DNA of 64,000 nucleotides from Devosia sp. Root635. Its GTDB lineage: Bacteria; Pseudomonadota; Alphaproteobacteria; Rhizobiales; Devosiaceae. The DNA lies in contig NZ_LMGZ01000023.1 of NCBI RefSeq assembly GCF_001427605.1, positions 62,001 to 126,000 of the forward strand. Reading direction: 5' to 3'. The position numbers and the translations under genes are program-made. Shown here piece by piece: positions 1 through 8,621 of this stretch; positions within the stretch are counted from its first letter, which is position 1; every line of letters begins with the position of its first letter. Under the pieces are notes generated by a model. It did not search any database. It worked only from the letters and a program-made list of their open reading frames with translations, and had not been told where the DNA came from.

Positions 1-90
1 GGTCAGCCGGTTGCCCAGCGTCTCGATGACGCCCCAGCCACAACGGCGCAGGCCGGGATCGATTCCGATGATTCGGGTAGCAGCACTCAT
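1..90 (-). CDS. ruvC: RuvC Holliday junction resolvase, N-terminal fragment
   Basis: The reverse strand from the ATG at 90 reads [20 protein letters not shown], and the frame stays open to the window edge. IGIDPGLxxxGWG is the first RuvC motif and contains the first catalytic aspartate. RuvC cuts Holliday junctions together with RuvAB during recombination. Only about 30 residues are inside the window. yebC lies on the same strand at 1968-2714. yebC and ruvC are often adjacent, but here two GGDEF genes on the other strand separate them. The family is clear despite the short length. Confidence 0.85.
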   Translation of the reverse strand, partial: MSAATRIIGIDPGLRRCGWGVIETLGNRLT

Positions 91-254
91 GCGCTCATCC
101 TTAATGATGCGCTGCCAGCCTACCAAGCCTAGTGTGAACAAAAAGGCAACACAGCCGGTGGAAAACCGGGTGATCGATAAAATCCTATCCAACGTGCAAA
201 CACCATCTTCAAGCCACGTCCCTAGTCTCGTTCGCGGGAATGCAGGGGCAAAAC

Positions 255-1007
255 ATGACGGAACTTGGTCGGAACCTACCGAAGCGGGCGTGGCTGCACA
301 TCTATCGCGTCACCGGGGCGATCACGCTCATCTCGGTGGTGCTATCGGTAATCTTCACCAACATGATCATGGAAACCTTTTCGGCCGGCGTGAATATGCA
401 GGGGCTGCTCGTTTCCATCGTCATGCCGCTGGCGCTGGGCGGGCCGATGACCTGGTTCCTGGTGCTGCGGCATGAACAATTGCGTCATGCCAATGAGCAA
501 CTCGAACATATGGCAAGCACCGACTGGCTGACCGCCTGCCTCAATCGGGGCGCCTTTACCGGCGCCGTCAGCCGCTATCTCGATCGCCGCGCACCGACCG
601 ACAATGGCGGCGCCCTGCTGATCGTCGATGCCGACGATTTCAAGAGCGTCAACGACCGCTTCGGCCATGACGCGGGCGACGAGGCGCTGCGGCTGATCGC
701 CGGCGCCATCCGCCAGGCGGTGCGCGGCACCGATCTGGTCGGGCGGCTGGGCGGCGAGGAATTCGGTATCTTCCTGGCCGAATCCGACGTGGTGGCTGCA
801 GACCACGTCGCCGAGCGCATCCGCCGCTCCGTGTCGGCCATCGCCTTTGCGCCCGGCGATGAGCGCTGTGCGCTTTCGGTCAGCATCGGCGGCGCCACCT
901 ATGCCACGCGCGCCCAGTTCGGTGAACTCTACCGCCTGGCCGACCAGCACCTCTACGAAGCCAAGAATACCGGTCGCGACCGCGTCGCCATGATGCAGGC
1001 CGCCTGA
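255..1007 (+). CDS. Membrane diguanylate cyclase (GGDEF), first of a tandem pair
   Basis: This 250-residue protein has two hydrophobic segments near the N-terminus (about residues 13-35 and 45-67), a short linker, and a GGDEF domain from about residue 80. GGDEF domains make cyclic di-GMP from two GTP. The active-site motif reads GGEEF, and an RGTD inhibitory I-site lies five residues before it, so catalysis with product inhibition is expected. [13 protein letters not shown] is the usual substrate-binding helix region. I chose the ATG at 255 because AGGGGC precedes it; an in-frame ATG at 240 is possible. The paralogue at 1114 shares its architecture. Confidence 0.87.
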   Translation: MTELGRNLPKRAWLHIYRVTGAITLISVVLSVIFTNMIMETFSAGVNMQGLLVSIVMPLALGGPMTWFLVLRHEQLRHANEQLEHMASTDWLTACLNRGAFTGAVSRYLDRRAPTDNGGALLIVDADDFKSVNDRFGHDAGDEALRLIAGAIRQAVRGTDLVGRLGGEEFGIFLAESDVVAADHVAERIRRSVSAIAFAPGDERCALSVSIGGATYATRAQFGELYRLADQHLYEAKNTGRDRVAMMQAA

Positions 1008-1113
1008 CATGGAGATGCCCGCCGCCTGACCGTCCTGCCGCCACGCCGCCGCCGCCCGCCTGCCCCTTGCAGGACAGGCGGATCTGCCGTTTCAAAGCCG
1101 AGAGAACCGCTCG

Positions 1114-1896
1114 ATGATGCCTTCCAAGACTTTGACTGCCCTGCAAAGCTGGTCCAGCGTCGGCCGGTGGACGTTGTTCGGCACATTGGCCTGCGTCGTG
1201 ATTTCGGTGGGATTCAATGCCATAGTGTTCGGCGACCTCGGCGCCGCGGCGCTGCAGCGCTCCATTGTCAGCGCCATCGTCCTGCCCATCGTCCTGGGCC
1301 TGCCGCTGTTCTTCTACATGAGCCTGCGGGTGCGGGGCCTGGCCATAACCAACCGGCGCCTGGGCCTCGTCGCCCGCACCGACAGCCTCACCGCCTGCCT
1401 CAATCGCGGCGCCTTTACCGGCCAGGTCGGCACGCTGCTGACCCAGCGCGCCCATAGCAGCAGCGGCGCGCTGCTGATGATCGACGCCGACAATTTCAAG
1501 GCGATCAACGACCTGTTCGGCCATGATGCGGGGGACGAGGCGCTGACCATCATCGCCCGCTCCATCCGCACCATATTGCGGGCCGGCGACCTGGTGGGGC
1601 GCATGGGTGGCGAGGAATTCGGCGTCTACCTGCCCGATGTCGACCAGCACAGCGCCGAAGCCGTCGCGGAACGCATCCGCCGCTCGGTCAACCTGGCGGT
1701 CTTCGCCCCCGACGGCAAGCAGCGTTCGCTATCGGTCAGCATCGGCGGCGTGGCCTTCGAAGGGTCGGCGAGCTTTTCCGAACTGTTCCGCATCGCCGAC
1801 CAGCGTCTCTACGGCGCCAAACAAACCGGCCGCAACCGCGTCGCCGTGGTGCATGTCGCCGATCATCCGTTCATTGATTTGAAGCGGAGTGCGTGA
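1114..1896 (+). CDS. Membrane diguanylate cyclase (GGDEF), second of a tandem pair
   Basis: This 260-residue protein has two transmembrane segments in the first 75 residues and a C-terminal GGDEF domain. The active-site motif is GGEEF, with an RAGD I-site five residues upstream. The domain is very similar to the one at 255-1007 ([11 protein letters not shown] and [10 protein letters not shown] occur in both), while the membrane parts differ more. This fits a local duplication followed by divergence of the sensing end. No separate sensor domain is present, so any signal is probably read through the membrane segments. No EAL partner is nearby. Confidence 0.87.
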   Translation: MMPSKTLTALQSWSSVGRWTLFGTLACVVISVGFNAIVFGDLGAAALQRSIVSAIVLPIVLGLPLFFYMSLRVRGLAITNRRLGLVARTDSLTACLNRGAFTGQVGTLLTQRAHSSSGALLMIDADNFKAINDLFGHDAGDEALTIIARSIRTILRAGDLVGRMGGEEFGVYLPDVDQHSAEAVAERIRRSVNLAVFAPDGKQRSLSVSIGGVAFEGSASFSELFRIADQRLYGAKQTGRNRVAVVHVADHPFIDLKRSA

Positions 1897-1967
1897 GCGA
1901 CACGCACTCGCTTCGCGGTAATGCCGCCGTGAGCAAGGGCGGCAGACGCCCTTGCCGTCCGTGGCGT

Positions 1968-2714
1968 CTAGGCTTCGAGCTTGGCCGCGTCTTCGTCGCT
2001 CATCTCGAAGTTGGAATAGACGTTCTGCACGTCGTCATCTTCTTCGAGCGTGGCGATCAGCTTCATCAGCGTGGCGCCCTTTTCGGCGTCGATCGGCGTA
2101 TTGGTCTGCGGCTTCCAGATCGCCTTGACCGATTCGGCCTCGCCCAATGCCTTTTCCAGCGCCGCGGCAACCTCCACCATCGCTTCGAACGTGGTGGTGA
2201 TGTAATGGCCCTCTTCGTCGCTCTCGACGTCGTCCGCGCCCGCCTCGATGGCGGCTTCCATCACCTTGTCTTCCGAGCCGGCCTTGGCCGGGTAGGTGAT
2301 CTCGCCGACCTTGTCGAACATGAAGCCGACCGAATTGGTTTCTCCCATGGCGCCGCCATTCTTGGAGAAATACGAGCGGACATTGGAGGCGGTGCGGTTG
2401 CGATTGTCGGTCAGCGTCTCGACGATGATGGCGACGCCGCCCGGCCCATAGCCCTCGTAACGGATCTCATCATAGTTGTCGCCGTCGGAGCCCATGGCCT
2501 TCTTGATGGCGCGGTCGATATTGTCCTTGGGCATGGACTGGGCGCGGGCATTGACCACGGCCAGGCGCAGGCGCGCATTGAAAGCGGGGTCGGGCATGCC
2601 CAGCTTGGCCGCGACGGTGATTTCGCGCGCCAGCTTGGAGAAAATCTTGGAGCGCACCGCGTCGGACTTGCCTTTGCGGTGCATGATGTTTTTGGCGTGT
2701 GAATGGCCGGCCAT
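1968..2714 (-). CDS. yebC: YebC/PmpR family protein
   Basis: This is a 248-residue member of the YebC/TACO1 family, of normal length. It begins [19 protein letters not shown] (most homologues have MAGHSKWAN) and contains the conserved [14 protein letters not shown] and [10 protein letters not shown] segments. Family members have been described as DNA-binding regulators and, more recently, as factors that help ribosomes at difficult sequences; which applies here cannot be told from sequence. The gene is on the strand of ymdB, fthC and ruvC. A GC-rich hairpin without a T-tract (1931-1955) follows the stop codon. Confidence 0.93.
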   Translation of the reverse strand: MAGHSHAKNIMHRKGKSDAVRSKIFSKLAREITVAAKLGMPDPAFNARLRLAVVNARAQSMPKDNIDRAIKKAMGSDGDNYDEIRYEGYGPGGVAIIVETLTDNRNRTASNVRSYFSKNGGAMGETNSVGFMFDKVGEITYPAKAGSEDKVMEAAIEAGADDVESDEEGHYITTTFEAMVEVAAALEKALGEAESVKAIWKPQTNTPIDAEKGATLMKLIATLEEDDDVQNVYSNFEMSDEDAAKLEA

Positions 2715-2791
2715 CGGTCACCCCCCTCGAAGTAAGAATGCTGGATTGGTGGCGCGTTATAGGCAAGCGCGCGCCGCTTGTGAAGCGGGCG

Positions 2792-3607
2792 CTAGAACTC
2801 CGGCTCCGCCTGGGCCAGTGTTCCGCCGATCCGCACGGGCAGCACCTTGACTGCCAGCCCGGTACGCGGATCGGTTTCGACCGCCACGCCGCACAGCGTC
2901 GCCTCGCCCTCCGCGGGTGTGAAGCGGCCATTGGCGATGCCGGTCAGGAAGCGGTTGAGCGGTTCCTCGGGGTCGACGCCGATGATGGAATCGAAATCCC
3001 CGCACATGCCGGCATCGGCCATCAGCGCCGTGCCACCCTTGAGGATGCGCTGGTCGGAAGTGGGAATGTGGGTATGGGTGCCGACGACGAGGCTCACTCG
3101 CCCGTCCAGAAAAAAGCCCATGCCCTGGATTTCCGAGGTCGCCTCGGTGTGGAAATCGACGATGATGGCGTCGGCCTGTTCACCCAGTGGGCAGGCCGCC
3201 ACCGCCGCCTCGACGGCGCGGAACGGATCGTCCGCCGGGCCCATGAACACCCGCCCCAGCGCATTGATGACCAGCACCCGATGGCCGTTTCGGCCCTCGA
3301 CGAACATGGCGCCGCGCCCAGGCGTGCCGGGCGCCATGTTGATGGGCCGCAGCAGGGTGTTTTCGCGCTCGATGTAGGAGAGCGTGTCGCGCTGGTCGAA
3401 GGCATGGTCGCCCAGCGTCACGATATCGGCGCCGGCATCGCGCAGGCCCTGGAAATGCGGCTCGGTGAGCCCGCGTCCGTGGCTGGCATTCTCGCCATTG
3501 ATCACCACGAAATCGAACTTGTAGCGCTCGATGATGCCAGCCAGCCGCTCGGCAACACCATCGCGGCCGGAGCGGCCCACCACATCGCCCAGAAACAGGA
3601 ACCTCAT
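2792..3607 (-). CDS. YmdB-type metallophosphoesterase (TIGR00282)
   Basis: This 271-residue protein matches the TIGR00282/YmdB family of calcineurin-like phosphoesterases. Metal-ligand motifs are visible in order: FLGDVVGRSGR at the N-terminus, INGENASHGRG, TLGDHAFD, and VGTHTHIPTSD towards the C-terminus. In Bacillus and Mycoplasma the family hydrolyses 2',3'-cyclic nucleotides and affects multicellular behaviour; its role in alphaproteobacteria is less clear. Its start codon overlaps the stop of the cyclo-ligase gene (ATGA at 3604-3607), so the two are probably translationally coupled. Confidence 0.88.
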   Translation of the reverse strand: MRFLFLGDVVGRSGRDGVAERLAGIIERYKFDFVVINGENASHGRGLTEPHFQGLRDAGADIVTLGDHAFDQRDTLSYIERENTLLRPINMAPGTPGRGAMFVEGRNGHRVLVINALGRVFMGPADDPFRAVEAAVAACPLGEQADAIIVDFHTEATSEIQGMGFFLDGRVSLVVGTHTHIPTSDQRILKGGTALMADAGMCGDFDSIIGVDPEEPLNRFLTGIANGRFTPAEGEATLCGVAVETDPRTGLAVKVLPVRIGGTLAQAEPEF

Positions 3608-4215
3608 GCCGAAGCGCCGAAGTGGCGCACACCGGCTTCGGTGACCACGGCATCGAGCGGCACGTCATGCGCCTCGCGCGGAATACGGTCCAGTTCCTGG
3701 GCGGCGAAGGCCAGCCCGATCAGCTTGGGCTTCTTGGTCATTGTCGCCAGGGTCCGGTCATAATAGCCGCCGCCATAGCCCAGGCGCGTGCCGCGGCCGT
3801 CGAAAGCCAGCAGCGGCATGATGACGATATCGGGTTCGGCCCTGGGCGCCAGCTCGGACGGTGCCAGTGTGCCAAAGCCCGATTCGTAGAGCGAAGCGCC
3901 CTGCTCCCAGACGCGCAGGTCGAGCGGCTGTTCGGGACCGAGCACCACCGGCAGCACCACCGTCTGGTTGCTATCCATCAGCTTGACCAGGATGGGCTGG
4001 CAATCGAGCTCATCACGGATGCGCCAATAGGCGGCGACCACATCGCCGGCCCCGAGCGGGATGGCATCGAAGAAATGGCGGGCGGCGGCCTTGGCCGCAT
4101 CGGCACGCTCACCGTGATCGAGCAAGGCCCTGGCCGCTCGCGCCCTGATCCGCAGCGCCGCCTTGGCCTCTTCGATCATCTCGTCAACCATGGCGCACGC
4201 AACCTGCTCAGACAA
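3604..4215 (-). CDS. 5-formyltetrahydrofolate cyclo-ligase
   Basis: This 203-residue protein converts 5-formyl-THF to 5,10-methenyl-THF using ATP, which recycles the formyl-folate store. The diagnostic RLGYGGGYYDRTL motif lies in the C-terminal third, and MPLLAFDGRGTRLGYG fits the family. The gene lies directly downstream of the candidate 6S RNA, the same arrangement as ssrS-ygfA in E. coli. That synteny supports both calls. The start at 4215 is the longest option; an internal ATG at 4191 is also plausible. Confidence 0.93.
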   Translation of the reverse strand: MSEQVACAMVDEMIEEAKAALRIRARAARALLDHGERADAAKAAARHFFDAIPLGAGDVVAAYWRIRDELDCQPILVKLMDSNQTVVLPVVLGPEQPLDLRVWEQGASLYESGFGTLAPSELAPRAEPDIVIMPLLAFDGRGTRLGYGGGYYDRTLATMTKKPKLIGLAFAAQELDRIPREAHDVPLDAVVTEAGVRHFGASA

Positions 4216-4376
4216 TAAGGTGCCGCCCTGGCCGTGGGATATGCGATCCCGGGAACCTACTTTACGCAGGTGGGCGCCGTATGTCTGAGCCCAGGAGCCC
4301 AGTCAGGGACAGCTCCCTTAGGATCGATAAGGCCCCGGGGATATTGGTATCCATCACGCACCGGGCAGCAACCAAG
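4216..4376 (-). ncRNA. ssrS: 6S RNA (candidate)
   Basis: The interval immediately upstream of the cyclo-ligase gene has no good reading frame but folds as a long imperfect rod. The 5' end GGTTGCTGCCCGG can pair with the 3' end GGGCGGCACC (around 4217-4230), and CCCGGGGCCTT, GAGCTGTCCCTGACTGGGCT and GTTCCCGGGAT give further paired blocks around an open centre. A possible promoter (TTTGCA, 16 bases, CTATAT) precedes the 5' end. 6S RNA mimics open promoter DNA and sequesters the main RNA polymerase holoenzyme. The call rests on structure and conserved synteny with fthC. The ends are approximate. Confidence 0.75.
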
Positions 4377-4411
4377 ATATAGGCGCTTTGGCCGGTGGTG
4401 CAAAGGGTGCG

Positions 4412-4625
4412 TTAGAGGAGATCGACCCAATCTTGGCTTTGGTGAAAAACACGCTGAATGACTACGTCATTGTCGTCCAATTGATAGACGAGCAGGTGGG
4501 CGCCGAAAATACCGGACGCGCACCGGAATAGCGCGGTCGGCCCGCTCCGGACCGAACTGGGCCACGCTGGCCTCGTAGAGTGCTTCGGAGTCGATGATGG
4601 CACGCTCCGAGAAGCGATACACCAT
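4412..4625 (-). pseudogene. ParE-type toxin, broken by an internal deletion
   Basis: The reading frame from the ATG at 4625 gives about 34 good ParE/RelE-like residues (MVYRFSERAIIDSEALYE, then FGPERADRA) and then runs into nonsense. A different frame supplies a typical ParE C-terminus (GAHLLVYQLDDND, VVIQRVFHQSQDW) ending at 4412. The two pieces add up to about 70 residues, whereas ParE proteins usually have 90-100, so roughly 25-35 central residues were lost together with the frame. The toxin is probably inactive. It starts one base after the stop of its antitoxin gene. Confidence 0.82.
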
Positions 4626-4626
4626 G

Positions 4627-4884
4627 TCAGGCAGCGCCCGATGTCTTGACCCCGGCCTTCCGGCGAGCATTCGCGAAGATTTCGTCGGGCGTTAGCGGAC
4701 TGACGCCGTTATCGATGCCCTCCTGCACGAGTCTTTCAAACTCGGCTTTCTTATCGGCGCGCTCCTGGTCACGCCGCACCAGGTCGCGGACATAGTCGCT
4801 GGCATTGCCGTAGCGGCCGGTCTTCACCTGATCTTCCACCCATTGTTTCATCGCATCGGGCAGGGAAACATTCATCGTGGCCAT
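4627..4884 (-). CDS. parD: ParD-type antitoxin
   Basis: This 85-residue protein begins MATMNVSLPDAMKQWVEDQV and continues GRYGNASDYVRDLVRRDQ, the ribbon-helix-helix DNA-binding pattern of ParD/CC2985-type antitoxins. A variable C-terminus that would wrap the toxin follows. It should repress its own promoter and neutralise ParE. The partner at 4412-4625 is degraded, so this is an orphan antitoxin. A perfect palindrome at 4916-4934 overlaps its likely promoter. The start has a good ribosome site (AAGGAG). Confidence 0.88.
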   Translation of the reverse strand: MATMNVSLPDAMKQWVEDQVKTGRYGNASDYVRDLVRRDQERADKKAEFERLVQEGIDNGVSPLTPDEIFANARRKAGVKTSGAA

Positions 4885-4915
4885 TGCTGGTCTCCTTCGC
4901 CTCCAGTCTAGGTTT

Positions 4916-4934
4916 CTTGGCAATCTTTGCCAAG
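4916..4934 (-). promoter_or_regulatory. Operator-like palindrome in the parD promoter
   Basis: CTTGGCAA-TCT-TTGCCAAG is a perfect 8-base inverted repeat with a 3-base centre, 32 bases before the parD start. On the minus strand TTGGCA and TAGACT are 17 bases apart and could be the -35 and -10 boxes, with the palindrome covering the -35 region. This is where a ParD ribbon-helix-helix dimer would be expected to bind. The function is inferred. Confidence 0.6.
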
Positions 4935-4993
4935 ATGACACTTGTTTCCGCCGAAGGCGATTACCAATATCGTGTGGCTTGGGAGACCCACCA

Positions 4994-6622
4994 ATGTTCG
5001 CGCATATCCTCATCGTCATCATCGTCGCCATTGCCATCACCGCATTGGCGGAGCGGCGCAATGTGCAGCCGGCGCTGCTGGTTGCCATTGTGGGCCTCAT
5101 CGCCTCGTTCATTCCCGGCATGCCGCGGCTGGAACTGGAGCCCGAAATCATCCTCGGCCTCGTGTTGCCGCCCATGCTGTTCTCGGCGGCGAGCGACTTT
5201 TCCTTTTCCAGCTTTGCCCAGCGCCTGGGTTCGATCGTAAATCTGGGCGTGTTCATGGTATTTGGCACCACGGCGCTGGTCGGCGTCGTGGCCGTGGCGG
5301 TGGCGCCTGAACTCGGCCCCGCAGCCGCTATCGTGCTCGGCGCGGTGCTGGCCCCGCCCGATGCCGTCACCGCCATCACCATCGGCCGCAAGGCCGGCCT
5401 GCCGGTGGCGCTGATGACCGTGCTCAAGGGGGAAAGCCTGATCAATGACGCGGCGGCGTTGACCCTGTTTGCGGTGGCCGTCGCTGCGGCGGCCGGCACC
5501 CAGGCTTTCATCGACAGCACGCCGCTCTATTTCCTCTATGCCGCCGTCGTCGGCATCATCCTCGGCATGCTGATCGGGAACCTGGCGCAACTGGCGCGGC
5601 GCAAGCTGGCCAACCCCTCGCTGGCAACCGCGGTATCGGTCATCGTACCCTTCGCAGCCTACCTGCTGGCCGAGGAAGTCCATGCCTCGGGCGTGCTCGC
5701 CGTGGTCGCCGCCGGCTTTGCCCTGGGCCATCACTCGGCCGAGTCCGGCTATGAGGAGCGCATCCAGGAGCGCCAGTTCTGGCGCACCATCGATACCCTG
5801 CTCGAAACCTTCGTCTTTGCCTATATCGGCCTGCAACTGCGCTTCGTCATCACCGACGCGGTCGAGGCCGGCTATGACCTGCTGCAACTGGCAGGCGGTG
5901 CCGCGGCCATCTTCGTGACGACGGTGGCGATCCGCTTCGCCTGGGTCTTCGGCACCGCAGCGATCGCCCGGCGCCGCCGTGCCGCCGCTGCCCGCCGCCC
6001 GGCCAGGGTACCACGGCCCGGGCGGCGCGAGCGGCCGCCTTCTCCCCCGCCATTGACCTGGAAGGAAAACATCGTCCTGTCCTGGACCGGCATGCGCGGC
6101 GTGGTGACGCTGGCCGCCGCGGCCGGTGTGCCCCTGGTCACGGCGACCGGCCAGGACTTCCAGGGGCGCGAGGCCATTCTGGCGCTGGCCTTCCTCGTCA
6201 CCATCGCCACGCTGCTGATCCAGGGGCTCACCCTGCCCTGGCTCATCAGGCGGCTCGATCTCAACAATCCGGACGATGCCCGCCATCTCGCCGACCAGCA
6301 TGCGCGGGCCGTCGGCATCGCCGAGCAGGCCACCAAGGACGCCCTCGCCGAATACCGCAAGACCCATACATCCGCGTCGTCGCGCCGGCTGGCCGACATG
6401 ATGGCCAAGCGCGTCGCCCAGGAGGCCGCGGCAACGCCAGCCGAACCGATATTCGACCAGACCGAGGCGCTGGTGCTGGGCAACATCCTGCTCGAGGCGC
6501 GCCGCAAGCAGCTCATCGCCGCACGCGACGCCCGCCAGCTCGACGACGCCGTGCTGCGCGACATGCTGGAGCAGATGGACCTCGAACAGGCCTTCATGGA
6601 CAGCCTGGACAAGGGCTCCTGA
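4994..6622 (+). CDS. Na+/H+ antiporter, NhaP/CPA1 type
   Basis: This 542-residue integral membrane protein has about 12 hydrophobic segments and the CPA1 signature GESLINDAAAL. An APPDAVTA segment carries the ion-binding aspartate region. It should exchange Na+ or K+ for protons across the inner membrane. The start at 4994 has GGGAG seven bases before it; a longer frame from 4877 would add an unlikely hydrophilic extension. Two oddities are an Arg/Ala/Pro-rich loop around residues 325-355 (RRRRAAAARRPARVPRPGRR) and a charged cytoplasmic tail of about 130 residues. The siderophore importer follows on the same strand. Confidence 0.9.
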   Translation: MFAHILIVIIVAIAITALAERRNVQPALLVAIVGLIASFIPGMPRLELEPEIILGLVLPPMLFSAASDFSFSSFAQRLGSIVNLGVFMVFGTTALVGVVAVAVAPELGPAAAIVLGAVLAPPDAVTAITIGRKAGLPVALMTVLKGESLINDAAALTLFAVAVAAAAGTQAFIDSTPLYFLYAAVVGIILGMLIGNLAQLARRKLANPSLATAVSVIVPFAAYLLAEEVHASGVLAVVAAGFALGHHSAESGYEERIQERQFWRTIDTLLETFVFAYIGLQLRFVITDAVEAGYDLLQLAGGAAAIFVTTVAIRFAWVFGTAAIARRRRAAAARRPARVPRPGRRERPPSPPPLTWKENIVLSWTGMRGVVTLAAAAGVPLVTATGQDFQGREAILALAFLVTIATLLIQGLTLPWLIRRLDLNNPDDARHLADQHARAVGIAEQATKDALAEYRKTHTSASSRRLADMMAKRVAQEAAATPAEPIFDQTEALVLGNILLEARRKQLIAARDARQLDDAVLRDMLEQMDLEQAFMDSLDKGS

Positions 6623-6627
6623 GCAAT

Positions 6628-6650
6628 AATATGAATTGACAAGTCATATT
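6628..6650 (+). promoter_or_regulatory. AT-rich inverted repeat before the siderophore importer
   Basis: AATATGA-ATTGACAAG-TCATATT is a perfect 7-base inverted repeat with a 9-base spacer, in a GC-rich surrounding, 65 bases before the binding-protein gene. The spacer contains TTGACA, which could be a -35 box. A closely similar sequence lies before the second siderophore-binding gene (48810-48837). An iron-responsive or activator site is a reasonable guess, but the sequence does not match a regulator I can name. Confidence 0.5.
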
Positions 6651-6714
6651 TGTTGGCGGTAGCAGTGCCCCATGTCGGAGCGAGGGCTGCGGCACCATTT
6701 GCCTGGGGTATTCC

Positions 6715-7632
6715 ATGTCCATCAAATCACTTGTCGCCGCCCTTGCCGGCGCGATGCTGCTTGCCGCTCCGGCGCTGGCGGTCGAAATCTCTCATGATCT
6801 CGGCACCACCGAGGTTCCCGATGCGCCACAGCGCATCGTCGTCCTCGAATACAGCTTCGTCGATACGCTGGCGGCGGTTGGCGTCTCCCCGGTCGGCATT
6901 GCCGACGACGAGAAGCGCGACTCCATCGTGCCGATCTACACCGACATCATCGGCGACGACTGGACCTCGGTCGGTACCCGCAAATCGCCGAGCCTGGAAG
7001 TCATCGCCTCGCTGCAGCCGGACCTGATCATCGCCGATACCAGCCGCCACGAGGCCATCTACGAGGCGCTCAGCGAGATTGCGCCCACCATCTCGTTCGA
7101 CAGCCTGACCGGCACCTATGAAGTTGCCATCGAAGCGGCAAGAACCATCGCTCATGCCATCGGCAAAGATGCCGAGATGGAAGCGCGCCTGGCCGAACAC
7201 ACCGCGACCATGGAGGGCTTCAAGGCTGAGATCGGCGACGTGACGGGCTGGTCGGCCCAGTTCATCGTCGACAATGGCGAAGGCATCTTCCTGCATTCGC
7301 CGGTGAGCTATAACGGCTCGCTGCTCGCCTGGTTCGGCTTTACCAGCAACATGCCCAGCCCCGATGGCCACACCTATGAGGAAGCCATCGTCAACACCTC
7401 GCTGGAACAGCTCTCCGAGATCGATCCCCAGATCATCATCCGCGGCAAATATGCCGATCCGGGCCTGACCGACTCCTGGGTTGGCCAGCCGCTTTACGAC
7501 GCCGTCGCCGCGGTCAAGTCCGGCAATGTCTATGACGTCAACGCCCACGAATGGTCGCGTCTGCGAGGTGTGCTCGCCTCCGAAGTCAGCGGCGCCAACC
7601 TGGTCGACATCGTCAAGCAGCTGAAGCCGTAA
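6715..7632 (+). CDS. Iron-siderophore ABC transporter, periplasmic binding protein
   Basis: This is a 305-residue FecB/FhuD-type protein. A signal peptide covers about residues 1-22 (ending APALA). The mature part has the features of cluster A-II binding proteins: PQRIVVLEYSFVDTLAAVGV near the N-terminus, LQPDLIIADTSRH, and a C-terminal lobe ending ASEVSGANLVDIV. It would capture a ferric siderophore or citrate complex in the periplasm and hand it to the permeases encoded just downstream. The exact ligand cannot be read from sequence. It is the first gene of a tightly packed four-gene operon. Confidence 0.9.
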   Translation: MSIKSLVAALAGAMLLAAPALAVEISHDLGTTEVPDAPQRIVVLEYSFVDTLAAVGVSPVGIADDEKRDSIVPIYTDIIGDDWTSVGTRKSPSLEVIASLQPDLIIADTSRHEAIYEALSEIAPTISFDSLTGTYEVAIEAARTIAHAIGKDAEMEARLAEHTATMEGFKAEIGDVTGWSAQFIVDNGEGIFLHSPVSYNGSLLAWFGFTSNMPSPDGHTYEEAIVNTSLEQLSEIDPQIIIRGKYADPGLTDSWVGQPLYDAVAAVKSGNVYDVNAHEWSRLRGVLASEVSGANLVDIVKQLKP

Positions 7633-7634
7633 TC

Positions 7635-8621
7635 TTGCCTCTCGCCTTACGATATATGCTCCTGGCGGCAGCGGTGCTCCTTGCGGCACTGCTGTCGCTG
7701 GCCATTGGGCAGCGCAGCGATGTCGGCCTGGCCAATGTGCTGCAACTGCTGCTCGTCGATGACGGGAGCCTCGCCCGCTCGGCGGTGGTGGACCTGCGCC
7801 TGCCGCGCACGCTGATCGCCGCGCTCATCGGCATCAATCTGGGCCTGGCCGGCCTGGCCCTGCAGGCGATAACGCGCAATCCGCTGGCCTCCGAATCCGT
7901 CCTCGGCATCAACCAGGGCGCCGCGCTTGGCGTGGCTGTTGGCCTCGTCGTGCCGTCGCTGCTGGTGGTCAATCTCGATGTCATGGCCATTATCGGCGCG
8001 GTCGTGGCCGGCATCGTCACCTTCTCCATCGCCGGCGGGCTGGGCGGACGGCTCGATTCCATGCGGCTGATCCTGGCCGGCGTCACCGTCGGCGCCTTCA
8101 GCTTCGCCTTCGTCCGCTTCACCTTCACGCTGGAAGACAACCTCTCGCGGCTGATCCTGAGCTGGACCTCGGCCGATATCTCATCGAGCCGCTTCGACCA
8201 GGCGCTGCCGCTGGTATTCTGGGCCTTTGGTGGCCTGGTGGTCAGCATGCTGATGGCGCACAGCTTCAATATCCTCGCCCTCGGCGATGGCGCCAGCCAG
8301 GGGCTGGGCGTCGATCCGCGCCGCGCCCGCTTCACCGGCGCCATGCTGGCCGCCGTGCTGACCGGCGCCAGCGTGGCCGCTGCCGGGCCGGTAATGTTCG
8401 TCGGCCTCGTGATGCCCCATCTCTGCCGGTTGTGGTTCGGCCCCAATCACCGCGTGCTGGTGCCCGTCGTGGCACTGGGTGGCGCCGGACTGGTGCTGTT
8501 CGCCGATGTAATTTCCAAGCTGGTGCGCTTTCCCTATGAAACCCCGCTCGGCGTCGTCTGCGCGCTGATCGGCGCGCCCTATTTCCTCTATGCGACGCTG
8601 CGCGCCCGGAACATGGCATGA
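7635..8621 (+). CDS. Siderophore ABC transporter permease, FecCD family
   Basis: This is a membrane protein of about 328 residues in the BtuC/FecCD family, with about ten transmembrane segments. It contains the family blocks LRLPRTLIAALIGINLGLAG and ITRNPLASESVLGINQGAALG, and a C-terminal VMPHLCRLWFGPNHR near the ATPase contact. The start is uncertain. The TTG at 7635, two bases after the preceding stop, keeps a short positively charged N-terminus; the first ATG is at 7656. It forms a heterodimer with the next permease. Confidence 0.92.
   Translation: MPLALRYMLLAAAVLLAALLSLAIGQRSDVGLANVLQLLLVDDGSLARSAVVDLRLPRTLIAALIGINLGLAGLALQAITRNPLASESVLGINQGAALGVAVGLVVPSLLVVNLDVMAIIGAVVAGIVTFSIAGGLGGRLDSMRLILAGVTVGAFSFAFVRFTFTLEDNLSRLILSWTSADISSSRFDQALPLVFWAFGGLVVSMLMAHSFNILALGDGASQGLGVDPRRARFTGAMLAAVLTGASVAAAGPVMFVGLVMPHLCRLWFGPNHRVLVPVVALGGAGLVLFADVISKLVRFPYETPLGVVCALIGAPYFLYATLRARNMA

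Noticed and set aside
4627..5520. A 297-codon frame continuing upstream of parD
   Set aside because: The extension is antisense to the antiporter and lacks homology; the parD start at 4884 has a proper ribosome site and the family N-terminus.
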